Positions 17,217 to 24,787 of a DNA stretch of 33,005 nt are shown piece by piece. Source of the stretch: JAWXTP01 sp044433415 (GTDB lineage: Bacteria; Bacteroidota; Bacteroidia; Bacteroidales; Rikenellaceae). The notes beneath the pieces are model-generated. The model was not told where the DNA came from and searched no databases. It saw nothing but the letters and a program-made list of their open reading frames with translations. The stretch covers positions 1-33,005 of the forward strand of contig JAWXTP010000019.1 in assembly GCA_044433415.1 (NCBI GenBank), written 5' to 3'. Within the stretch, counting starts at the first letter, position 1. Every line of letters begins with the position of its first letter. The translations under genes were made by a program, and so were the position numbers.

Positions 17217-19298
17217 ATGTTGGGACATATCTTTGAGAACCTTTTGGAGGACAACAAGGATAAAGGCGCATTCTACACACCTAAGGAGATTGTGCAGTAT
17301 ATGTGTAGACAGAGTTTAATTGAGTACCTACAATCGAAGTTAGGTAAGAACACTGCGCTAGAATCATTTGTAAATCAACATGATACAAGCGCAAAATTTA
17401 TCATCGAGAACGCTGCTGAGATAGAGAATCTATTGGATAATATTAAAATCTGTGATCCTGCAATTGGCTCAGGTGCGTTTCCTATGGGTATTCTAAACGA
17501 GATATTTCATTGTAAAATGGCTCTTGATTTGACTCTTAATCGTGCAGAAGTTAAGAAGAATATAATCCAAAAATCAATTTATGGGGTGGATATTGAACAG
17601 GGCGCAGTAGACATTGCACGGTTACGCTTTTGGCTCTCACTAGTGGTAGAAGAAAACGAACCTCAGCCGCTTCCAAACTTAGATTATAAGATTATGTGTG
17701 GAAATTCTTTGTTGAGTCGTTATGCCCTTGACACACCAATAGATGAAGTATTTGCGGAGTATAACCGAAAGAATAAAACTAACTTCACGTTAGAGGATTA
17801 CAAAGCCTTAGTTTCGGGTTATACCACCACTTCGAACAAATCACAAAAAGCTAACTTTCGCACAAAAATAGAGGAAATAAAATCAGCGTTTAAAACTTCT
17901 CTCAACGACAAAGATAAGCTAAAACGCATGAAACTACAAGGTAAAATCAACGCCCTTAGAGCTGATAATTTATTTGGATCAGCCACTAAAGCTGAGTTAA
18001 AAGAGGCTAAAGAATTAGAAAAGAAACTAAAAACAATGCTCCAAAATGAGTCTGATATTCAGAACAATCACCTCTACAAAGATGCTTTTGAATGGCGATT
18101 TGAGTTCCCTGCACTGCTTTCAGATGATGGTGCTTTTGTTGGATTTGATGTTGTTATTGGGAATCCTCCGTATTTTATATATCAAGGTAATAATGCAGGT
18201 GAACTATCCGCACTGAAATGCCAAAGAGAATTTGATATTGCATTTGGAGGAAAGTTGAATGCTTATAAATTGTTCTTAGCTAAAGCTCTAAAATGCTTGA
18301 CTAAGACAGATGGTATAATTACATATATTTTTCAAAATTCATTTCTTGCAGACAAACAGGCAGAACAATTGAGGAAATATACTATTGATAATGCTCAAAT
18401 TGTAGTCATAGATTCATATCCAGAAAGAGATAGTAAACGAAAAAGAGTGTTCGAGTCTGTTAAAATGAGCGTTTGTACTATTGTTATCAGAAATACACAT
18501 TCGTTAGAACCCTTTACTGTAAATGTATGGAAGGACAAAAATAAAGAAAATGGTATTACCTCTCTTTTTACGAAACATATTATCAAGGCGATTGATCCAA
18601 ACGCATATACAATTCCAAGAATTGAAAACAAGGATATCCAAACTATAATTAAAGTAAAACAGCAATCATCGAATGTAAAATTAAAATGTTTTGAGGGTGA
18701 ACTAAACATGACATTTCATAAAGAATATTTCAATTTTAATATTAATAATCCTTTAATATTAAAAGGTGCATCAATACAGCGATACTACTTTACAAAAGAA
18801 ATGAGTCAAGGAACTGTGGAGTATTTAGAAGAGAAATCGTACCTTATGAAATATCAGAAGTCGGGAAAATCAAATCATCATAACTCAGAGAGAATTGCAA
18901 TGCAAGGCATGACCGGAGCAAATGATCATACGAGATTAGTAATGACATATATTCCGAAAGATATATATCTTGCAAATTCTTGTAATTATTTATTGCCAAG
19001 CGATGACTACGACATAAAGTACGTATTGGCTCTCCTTAATTCAAAATTACTGAATTGGTATTTTAGATGCTTTAGTACTAATAGTAATGTTAATGGCTAT
19101 GAAGTTGATGATTTGCCAATAAAATTAGTAGAGATTGACGTGCAGCAATTGTTTGCAAGTATCGTAGATGAAATTTTGAGAATTAAAGGTTCGGATTATA
19201 AAGCAGATACATTAGAGCTAGAAGCAAGAATAGATAAAATGGTATATAAACTCTATGAACTTACACCTCGTGAAATTGAATTGGTCGAAGGTCGATAA
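17217..19298 (+). CDS. Eco57I-like methyltransferase, catalytic and TRD fragment
   Basis: The 693-aa continuation of the frame above. It starts at an internal ATG (MLGHIFENLLEDNKDKGAFY, the family motif before TPKEIV). SAM-binding motif I is DPAIGSGAFP (D80), with YGVDIEQGAVDIARLRFWLS as motif II. Catalytic motif IV is NPPY at 316-319, marking an N6-adenine methyltransferase. A charged helical insertion (about 200-275) precedes NPPY. The part after about residue 330 is the likely target-recognition domain and looks more AT-rich than the rest. If translation restarts here the catalytic core could exist alone, but without the helical N-terminal domain; loss of function, or a sequencing error, is more likely. 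Ends at a strong hairpin. Confidence 0.82.
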   Translation: MLGHIFENLLEDNKDKGAFYTPKEIVQYMCRQSLIEYLQSKLGKNTALESFVNQHDTSAKFIIENAAEIENLLDNIKICDPAIGSGAFPMGILNEIFHCKMALDLTLNRAEVKKNIIQKSIYGVDIEQGAVDIARLRFWLSLVVEENEPQPLPNLDYKIMCGNSLLSRYALDTPIDEVFAEYNRKNKTNFTLEDYKALVSGYTTTSNKSQKANFRTKIEEIKSAFKTSLNDKDKLKRMKLQGKINALRADNLFGSATKAELKEAKELEKKLKTMLQNESDIQNNHLYKDAFEWRFEFPALLSDDGAFVGFDVVIGNPPYFIYQGNNAGELSALKCQREFDIAFGGKLNAYKLFLAKALKCLTKTDGIITYIFQNSFLADKQAEQLRKYTIDNAQIVVIDSYPERDSKRKRVFESVKMSVCTIVIRNTHSLEPFTVNVWKDKNKENGITSLFTKHIIKAIDPNAYTIPRIENKDIQTIIKVKQQSSNVKLKCFEGELNMTFHKEYFNFNINNPLILKGASIQRYYFTKEMSQGTVEYLEEKSYLMKYQKSGKSNHHNSERIAMQGMTGANDHTRLVMTYIPKDIYLANSCNYLLPSDDYDIKYVLALLNSKLLNWYFRCFSTNSNVNGYEVDDLPIKLVEIDVQQLFASIVDEILRIKGSDYKADTLELEARIDKMVYKLYELTPREIELVEGR

Positions 19299-19301
19299 AA
19301 C

Positions 19302-19342
19302 AGTTTAACTGGAGAGGGTTTTGTATCCTCTCCAGTTAAACT
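19302..19342. terminator. Bidirectional hairpin terminator
   Basis: A perfect 16-bp stem, 19302-19317 (AGTTTAACTGGAGAGG) with 19327-19342. It lies 3 bp after the methyltransferase stop. The TAA of the opposing remnant (19336-19338) is inside the stem, so it separates two converging units. Confidence 0.75.
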
Positions 19343-19581
19343 ACATAGCTAACAGTCAGCTCAGATGTATCCAAATATCTATCAAGATCGCTTAGGTGCA
19401 CAATTGGGTATTCAGAGAACAAACCATAATACACGAATGAATTAGTTATAAAAAATCCCACCACTTTATATTCTGATATGTCAGTCTCGCATTTTGCTTC
19501 GACTGCAACATCATTTAGATGATTAGAGATCCACCAAAATTTATAAGACAGTTTCTTATTTATTGGTGTCCGACAAAACAA
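19336..19581 (-). pseudogene. Possible 3' remnant of an unknown gene
   Basis: An open frame of about 80 codons without an ATG; the first usable start is TTG at 19581, and an in-frame stop lies a few codons upstream. The predicted peptide has protein-like composition (KFWWISNHLNDVAVEAKCET, then YKVVGFFITNSFVYYGLFSE) and its stop falls inside a hairpin terminator, as for a real gene end. It follows the ABC ATPase stop by 18 bp. I do not recognise the family. It is most likely the C-terminal tail of a gene whose 5' part was lost when the ABC-3C genes arrived, but a small genuine gene is possible. Confidence 0.35.
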
Positions 19582-19599
19582 GAATAGACTATTTTAATA

Positions 19600-21363
19600 T
19601 TAAAAACTTTGTTTAAATAATTTACCTTCATCATTCCAATCGTTTAATTTTAAACAAATATCTTCTTCCGCAAATTTGTATAGTGCCCCATTATTAATGC
19701 TTGGAATATCTGAATCAATTAAAGTAACAATATGTTGAATATTGTACTCAATACATATTAATTTAAGTTTATTTAATAGCCTTGTTTTTATACGATTATC
19801 CAAACCTTCTATTATACCATCATGATAAGCAAATCTAAAAAATGATTTTTTCGAATAATAAATCAACAAAGACAAGTCAAAAGCCATGCATAGTAATTTT
19901 TTATATGACGTGCCATCCCCTTCAGAGGTTATATCCCTTTTTTCCGAATTTACATATTCAGCAGAAAATTCAATATTACCTTGTTTATTTTGATTAATTG
20001 AGATAAGAGCATTTTGATTAACTATCTCTTTTAAAATTCCGTCGAATATTTTATTGATTTCTGCATGTTTCCTTTCTTTAAGTGCACCTTTTATATTATC
20101 AATGGAATTATTGATCTGCTCATTGATAGTTTTAATTTCTTCTTCTAGCCCTATCGACTTATCAATTAAATTCAACTTTTCTTTCAAGCGATCCACAGCT
20201 ACTTCTAATGTCGACAGCTGCTTTTGATATGTTTTAAATTTTGAGTATGAATCTTTCTCTGTTAAAAATGACAGTTTGTCACTTTTACTATTTTCTAACT
20301 CTTGTAATTCAATGTCAATATTGTTAAGTTCACTCTTAAGATCTTTTAAATATTCTTGTAAATATTTTCGCCTTTCAGTAGAAATTTCAATGTTGAATTT
20401 TTCTAATTCGTCATATTGCTTACTTAATTCGGAAGGAAAATACAATTGCACTTCATTAAATAGTTGCTTTAATTTAGGCACATTAATGTTATTTTCAGAG
20501 TTCCTTAAAGATTCTTCCGCTTTAGAAATTTCATAAGATATACGATATTTTTCTGTATTTAAAGTTTGTATTTTAAAATCCAAATCTTCGATTATGTCTT
20601 TTGTGATATTATTGTCTCCTAAATAAAAATTGAATTTATCTATGGTTGTACTTGCATCTTCTTTTTCTTTCTGCTTTATATCTATTAAACCTAATAATTT
20701 GTCTTTTTCTTTAATGTCTATATTAGCTTCTTGCTCTAGTACCTTTATGCTCTTTTTGATATTCGCTGCTTTAATTTCTAATTGCAGTTTCTCTTCAATT
20801 AAACGACTATTAAATCCAAGTAATTCAAAAACAAAAGGTTTCCAATCTATGTATTTCCCTTTGAATTTACTTAATTGATATACATCTAAATAGTCTTGCT
20901 GTGTTCTTAAAAAATATGTGATTGATTTACGATAAGAGTAATCAATTAACGTATTAAAAGCCAAATATTCATTTAGTTTTTCTTTTGCTTTATCAAAAGA
21001 AATATTTTCTTCATCCCATTCTGTAGGAGTACAAAAATCACTCAGTTCATTATCATTTAATTTGAATGATATTTTTGAAGGAAAATCTACACTACGTTTA
21101 ATTACAAGAAACTTTTCACTATTCAATTTTAACTCTAAATAAAATACCTGTCCTTCAAATATAGGATTTGAAAGCAGTCCTTTCCCCTTGTTAAATCCGT
21201 TTAAAAGAAGAAAATCGATCACATAGATTAGCGAAGTTTTACCTAAATTATGCGTATCCTTTTTGTTTTCTTTATTTCGAATTTCAGCTAATACAATATT
21301 AAAACGTTCATTGAAACGCACATTCTTGAAATTCTTATTTGAAAATACTTTTATTAATTTCAT
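19600..21363 (-). CDS. ABC-3C system ABC ATPase (DUF2326-type)
   Basis: A 587-aa SMC/Rad50-like ABC ATPase, the motor of an ABC-three-component defence system. The Walker A loop has the subfamily's unusual long form ending THNLGKTSL (37-45). A long coiled coil spans about 175-440, rich in Glu, Lys, Leu and Ile. The C-terminal lobe carries the signature TSEGDGTSYK (from 479) and a Walker B-like FAYHDGIIEGLD (511-522), typical of DUF2326 proteins. The start overlaps the end of the middle-component gene by 4 bp, so it is translationally coupled and last in the operon. Base composition is clearly more AT-rich than the core genes, which suggests transfer. In this class the ATPase is thought to sense invading nucleic acid and release the effector. 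Confidence 0.88.
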   Translation of the reverse strand: MKLIKVFSNKNFKNVRFNERFNIVLAEIRNKENKKDTHNLGKTSLIYVIDFLLLNGFNKGKGLLSNPIFEGQVFYLELKLNSEKFLVIKRSVDFPSKISFKLNDNELSDFCTPTEWDEENISFDKAKEKLNEYLAFNTLIDYSYRKSITYFLRTQQDYLDVYQLSKFKGKYIDWKPFVFELLGFNSRLIEEKLQLEIKAANIKKSIKVLEQEANIDIKEKDKLLGLIDIKQKEKEDASTTIDKFNFYLGDNNITKDIIEDLDFKIQTLNTEKYRISYEISKAEESLRNSENNINVPKLKQLFNEVQLYFPSELSKQYDELEKFNIEISTERRKYLQEYLKDLKSELNNIDIELQELENSKSDKLSFLTEKDSYSKFKTYQKQLSTLEVAVDRLKEKLNLIDKSIGLEEEIKTINEQINNSIDNIKGALKERKHAEINKIFDGILKEIVNQNALISINQNKQGNIEFSAEYVNSEKRDITSEGDGTSYKKLLCMAFDLSLLIYYSKKSFFRFAYHDGIIEGLDNRIKTRLLNKLKLICIEYNIQHIVTLIDSDIPSINNGALYKFAEEDICLKLNDWNDEGKLFKQSF

Positions 21364-21617
21364 AGTGTTATTGTGTCTGAATCTATATTATAAGTGATTT
21401 TATTTATTAAGTATAAGAATGACAATGAGTATTCAAATGAATCTCCTACTTCTTTCCCAACTTGATTTATAATTGATTTTTTCAAATCATCATATTTTAT
21501 AATTCCGCTTTGTTGAATCTCTTGTATTACCATTCCCGATAAGTATAGTATAGAGTATCTTATATCTGTGTGTTTATTTGGTATCAACATATTATTATTC
21601 TTTTTTTCCGATATCAC
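21360..21617 (-). CDS. ABC-3C middle component (MC6-like)
   Basis: A small 85-aa protein between the effector and the ATPase genes, the signature position of an ABC-3C middle component. It contains MLIPNKHTDIRYSILYLSG, the start seen in MC6-type proteins, then an amphipathic helical region (IIKYDDLKKSI) and SFEYSLSFLYLINKITYNID. The ATG at 21617 overlaps the effector end by 23 bp; the internal Met at residue 10 (MLIPNK) is a plausible alternative start and would shift the start to 21590, just past the effector stop. It probably bridges the effector and the ABC ATPase. The assignment rests mainly on context and the short N-terminal motif. Confidence 0.75.
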   Translation of the reverse strand: MISEKKNNNMLIPNKHTDIRYSILYLSGMVIQEIQQSGIIKYDDLKKSIINQVGKEVGDSFEYSLSFLYLINKITYNIDSDTITL

Positions 21618-22518
21618 AACGCCAGTACATGTAATGTAGCAAAGTCCTAACCAATCTTTTCTTACCTTTTAAATCATTAGAATTATTATTTATAATATAA
21701 TCATAAAGATCTTCTAATAGATGTCCAAATTCTGCATATTCCCCTCTTATTAATGCTATCTTTGCATTTAATTCATTCGTGGAGTCATCGTATTGTTCAC
21801 GTAACTCAACATTAATAGGAGAAGAAAGAAAGGTTTCAATTCGTCCAAAATTTTCAAAATTCTTTTTTACAGAGTCCTCAAAATAAGTTTTGCTGAGATT
21901 GTTTAACTTATTCTTTTTCTCTATATCTATTTTAGAAAAGTCAGTAATAACATTTACTATTTTTTTATTATGAATAGCTTCATGGATGGCAATAATTATC
22001 TCTTTCAAATCAGACTCGTCAAATTCTAATGGTCTCAGCAAATCATTAAGTTTTGCTGCCTTTATTATATCAGGATAACTTTGTAGTAACTGTTGTATTT
22101 TTTCGTCTGCAATGATTTCGTATTCAATTTCATCTTTGTCGAATAACTCCTTTAAACAACTATCTTTTATTCCTGTTAACTTTCTATTTGTAAATAACAT
22201 GTAATAATCCAACTCACCGCCTTTTTTGAGTGTCTTGACTTTAACTATCTCAGTATTTTTTAAAGTACTTTGAAAATCACTATCTGAACAGCTAGCATTT
22301 TCTTTACTTGTATGTTTTGCTTGAATAATTATCTTGCCATTCCAAGGCTTTGACTCACTTGGAAAACAATTTGCCATTCCAGTGAAACGAGCATCTTTAC
22401 CTTTATCCTTCCCCTTAGCGAAAGGGATAGTTGCTACACCTAATATCTTATTACAGATAAGAGTTGTCAGATTTTCAAAATCGTCTTCACTAAGATAATG
22501 CAATGGAAATTTTCTCAT
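21595..22518 (-). CDS. ABC-3C effector with Mrr-like nuclease domain
   Basis: A 307-aa protein, first gene of the three-gene operon. The N-terminal about 130 aa look like a PD-(D/E)xK/Mrr-type nuclease: helix Glu near 15, D42 in GKDKGKDARF, and QAK (Q66, K68) in IIIQAKHT, the QxK variant of the catalytic strand. The C-terminal half, from about 185, matches the ABC-3C C-terminal domain and ends HYMYWRCDIGKKE, with the Y-W-x-C-D-I-G tail of that family. In known systems this module couples a toxic effector to the ABC ATPase, so the likely output is DNA cleavage on infection. Starts at ATG 22518 after an AT-rich leader. Confidence 0.82.
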   Translation of the reverse strand: MRKFPLHYLSEDDFENLTTLICNKILGVATIPFAKGKDKGKDARFTGMANCFPSESKPWNGKIIIQAKHTSKENASCSDSDFQSTLKNTEIVKVKTLKKGGELDYYMLFTNRKLTGIKDSCLKELFDKDEIEYEIIADEKIQQLLQSYPDIIKAAKLNDLLRPLEFDESDLKEIIIAIHEAIHNKKIVNVITDFSKIDIEKKNKLNNLSKTYFEDSVKKNFENFGRIETFLSSPINVELREQYDDSTNELNAKIALIRGEYAEFGHLLEDLYDYIINNNSNDLKGKKRLVRTLLHYMYWRCDIGKKE

Positions 22519-22889
22519 ATTTTTATTACTTGATTTATTTTTACACCATCAGTCTTCCATAAAATCTGTTCATAGATGAAAAACCTAATACCATAAATTA
22601 TTCTTAATCGCATTAAATTTACTCTACATTCATTTTAAGAGTATTTATTTTACGCAATTCAAAACACATAAATTTATGATATTAATTTATTTATATAAAT
22701 ATATCAACTATACCAACCCGTAAAACTGCAAGATAAGAATCATATCGCTCTGACAATATGCTTCAAATATATTCACCTACAGTCTTGACAGTGCCTATTT
22801 TGTGCAATCGTAAGTACAAATAGACACACAAAGATAATATTTTTTTTGTACATACTAATAACAATTGTAAAATTCTTCTTTCTCATACT
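22519..22889. other. AT-rich intergenic region upstream of the ABC-3C operon
   Basis: About 370 bp with no credible gene. It holds a minus-strand promoter box at 22829-22836 and, just downstream in that direction, an imperfect hairpin (CAAATAG 22817-22823 with CTATTTTG 22795-22802). The rest is AT-rich with nothing recognisable. Confidence 0.5.
22829..22836 (-). promoter_or_regulatory. Possible promoter for the ABC-3C operon
   Basis: The complement reads TATCTTTG, a perfect -7 box. No clear -33 TTTG is seen. It would give a leader of about 300 nt before the effector start at 22518; such length is unusual, so another promoter nearer the gene is possible. Confidence 0.4.
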
Positions 22890-23684
22890 CTAAATATTAA
22901 GGATAGCACCAAATTTACCAAACTTATACGCTTTTTGTAGTGACGATATGCGGTTAAGGGCTTTAAAGTCGGTAAGTGGATAAAGAGTTGATGCTCCATC
23001 AGCGCCTTTCTCTGTAAACCAGATGTTATCTTTACGAAGTAGGTCGTCTTGTGCTAAAAGTCCATCATAATGAGTTGTAGCAAGCAATTGAGCATATCTT
23101 GATTCCTGTAGGAAACGCTCGATTATATACTCAACTAACTTAGGGTGCAAAGATGATTCTATCTCATCTACAAGCAACAACCCATCATTCTCTATCAAAA
23201 TATTTATCCGACTTGCTATCTCCATTGTTATCTGAGTGCCAGCAGATTCAAATTCTTCATCCAATTCAAAAGTCTCTTTTTCGCCATCTTTATTAATCAC
23301 TGTATGCTTACATGTTATTTCACCAAAAGAGGTTTCCGCCAGCTCTTGTGTATAGATGTCGGTAATGTTAAAGTCTGCCTCTTTAAGGTATTTTAAGATG
23401 TAATCTTTCCTTTTCACATCTTTCAACGCCTCATACTTTGTAATAACCTGAGAGTTAGATGGAGAAATGGTAAAAGCACCTCGTTTATTAAAATAGGCTA
23501 AAACATCTTCAACTTCTGGAATGCTAACATTAACCTGCATATATGCAGCAAGTACTGACATATTTGGTAGACACTTCAAAGTAATCTCCTCTTTGGCTGC
23601 ATTAGATAGCTTTAACTTTGTTCCAAACTTGATAGTTGATACACCATTTTCATATCTTCTCTCAAAAATAGTAGCAGGTTGCAC
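22890..23684 (-). pseudogene. Truncated AAA-family (OLD/AAA_15-like) ATPase
   Basis: A 264-aa frame that starts only at GTG and covers the C-terminal two thirds of an AAA ATPase of the kind found in abortive-infection and retron systems. Present are LPNMSVLAAYMQVN (near 39-52), a signature-like SAGTQ (147-151), Walker B GLLLVDEIESSLHP (168-181) and the switch LLATTH (200-205), then the usual tail KAYKFGKFGAILNI. The N-terminal region with Walker A is missing. Upstream, another frame reads NGLFKKQNNLIEEYSKLEIL before it stops, which may be a decayed piece of the lost part. Without Walker A it cannot bind ATP normally, so it is called a remnant. It is next to the KilA-N gene on the same strand. 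Confidence 0.72.
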
Positions 23685-23834
23685 ACTCGGATAGTAAATC
23701 GTCTAGAATCTCTAATTTACTATACTCTTCGATTAGGTTATTCTGCTTTTTGAATAAGCCATTTGTGAATGAAATAAAAATTCCCGTATATTTTAGTTTG
23801 ATTATTATTAAATTTATTAGTAACAAACATATAT

Positions 23835-24647
23835 CTACCTTAATAGTTTCCTGTTCTGAACATTCATAAGCACCGTCATTTGCTGAATAGCAATAGAATT
23901 GAGTTTTATTAGCCTATCGCTTTGAGATAAACCTTCGCCAATAAGTACGGCGTTAATATTTTCCATATTAGAAAGACATATTAGCTCATTAATGGTTGAA
24001 TAGTCACGAATATTGCCGTTTAGTTCTGGGTTTGCATCTCTCCATTGCTTTGCAGTTATACCATATAGAGCGACATTCAGAACATCCGCTTCACTAGCGT
24101 ATACAATGCTAACTTGCTTAGGTGTAAGTTCCGCAGGGATAAGATTCGCCTTGATAGCATCGGTGTGGATATGGTAGTTTATTTTTGCTAATTCTCTTTT
24201 GGCAGACCAACCGAGTTGTTTCTGTTCCTCTTCTTTTAAACGTTGAAATTCATTAATAAGGTAAAGTTTAAATGGTACGCTAATAGCTGAACCAAATTCA
24301 AATGCTATATCCTTATGGGCGTATGTCCCTCCGTACTTTCCTTTTTTTACAATAATACCAATAGCATTCGTCTTATTAACCCACTCTGATGCACTAAGCA
24401 CAAAGCTAGGTAAACCAGCTTGTGATTTAAAGTGGTCAAATTCGACCACTTTAAAATCTAAATTATGAATAGACTCCCAAGTCCCTAAAAATTCTAGTGT
24501 ATATCTGTTTCTAATCCAATTCTTTATTATATCGGCTGCACGACTTTCACTCTCTTTAGCATTTGCCATGTCAGTCAAAGAAATATAGTCGTTTCCTTCT
24601 ATTGAAATAACCGTAACTTCCTTTTCTTGTACTTTAATTTTAGCCAT
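23835..24647 (-). CDS. KilA-N domain-containing protein
   Basis: A 270-aa protein with an N-terminal KilA-N DNA-binding domain (about 10-130): DYISLTDMANAKE, IIKNWIRNRYTLEFLGTWE, then WVNKTNAIGIIVKKGKYGGT and YAHKDIAFEFGSAISVPFKL. These blocks recur in phage and mobile-element KilA-N proteins. The C-terminal 130 aa (KRELAKINYHIHTDAIKANL onwards) form the conserved extension common in Bacteroidota chromosomal copies. Its function is unknown; DNA binding or regulation is likely. Being phage-derived and next to a broken ATPase gene at the island's right edge, it fits accessory cargo. The start ATG at 24647 follows an A-rich leader. Confidence 0.9.
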   Translation of the reverse strand: MAKIKVQEKEVTVISIEGNDYISLTDMANAKESESRAADIIKNWIRNRYTLEFLGTWESIHNLDFKVVEFDHFKSQAGLPSFVLSASEWVNKTNAIGIIVKKGKYGGTYAHKDIAFEFGSAISVPFKLYLINEFQRLKEEEQKQLGWSAKRELAKINYHIHTDAIKANLIPAELTPKQVSIVYASEADVLNVALYGITAKQWRDANPELNGNIRDYSTINELICLSNMENINAVLIGEGLSQSDRLIKLNSIAIQQMTVLMNVQNRKLLR

Positions 24648-24680
24648 ATCATCTTTTTGTTAAACATTCACAAATTTAGT

Positions 24681-24728
24681 AAAAAAATCACGATTTTGAG
24701 CTATTCTATAGCTCAAAATCGTGATTTT
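24681..24728 (-). terminator. Strong terminator after glyA
   Basis: A perfect 20-bp stem (24685-24704 with 24708-24727) around a 3-base loop, followed on the minus strand by seven T. It ends the right-hand core transcript 60 bp past the glyA stop and marks the right limit of the accessory region. Confidence 0.92.
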
Positions 24729-24787
24729 CTCATTTATAATATACCAATTTGCAAGGCATACACTAGAAAGTCATTAGGACTAATATA

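Noticed and set aside
17160..17230. Programmed -1 ribosomal frameshift joining the two methyltransferase parts
   Set aside because: Re-reading one A would join the frames, but there is no X XXY YYZ slippery heptamer and no obvious downstream stem or pseudoknot. A point deletion or read error is simpler.
12086..24780. Integrative element with att sites at tRNA-Asp
   Set aside because: No second copy of the tRNA 3' end was found near the right edge of the island, and no integrase is encoded in the window.
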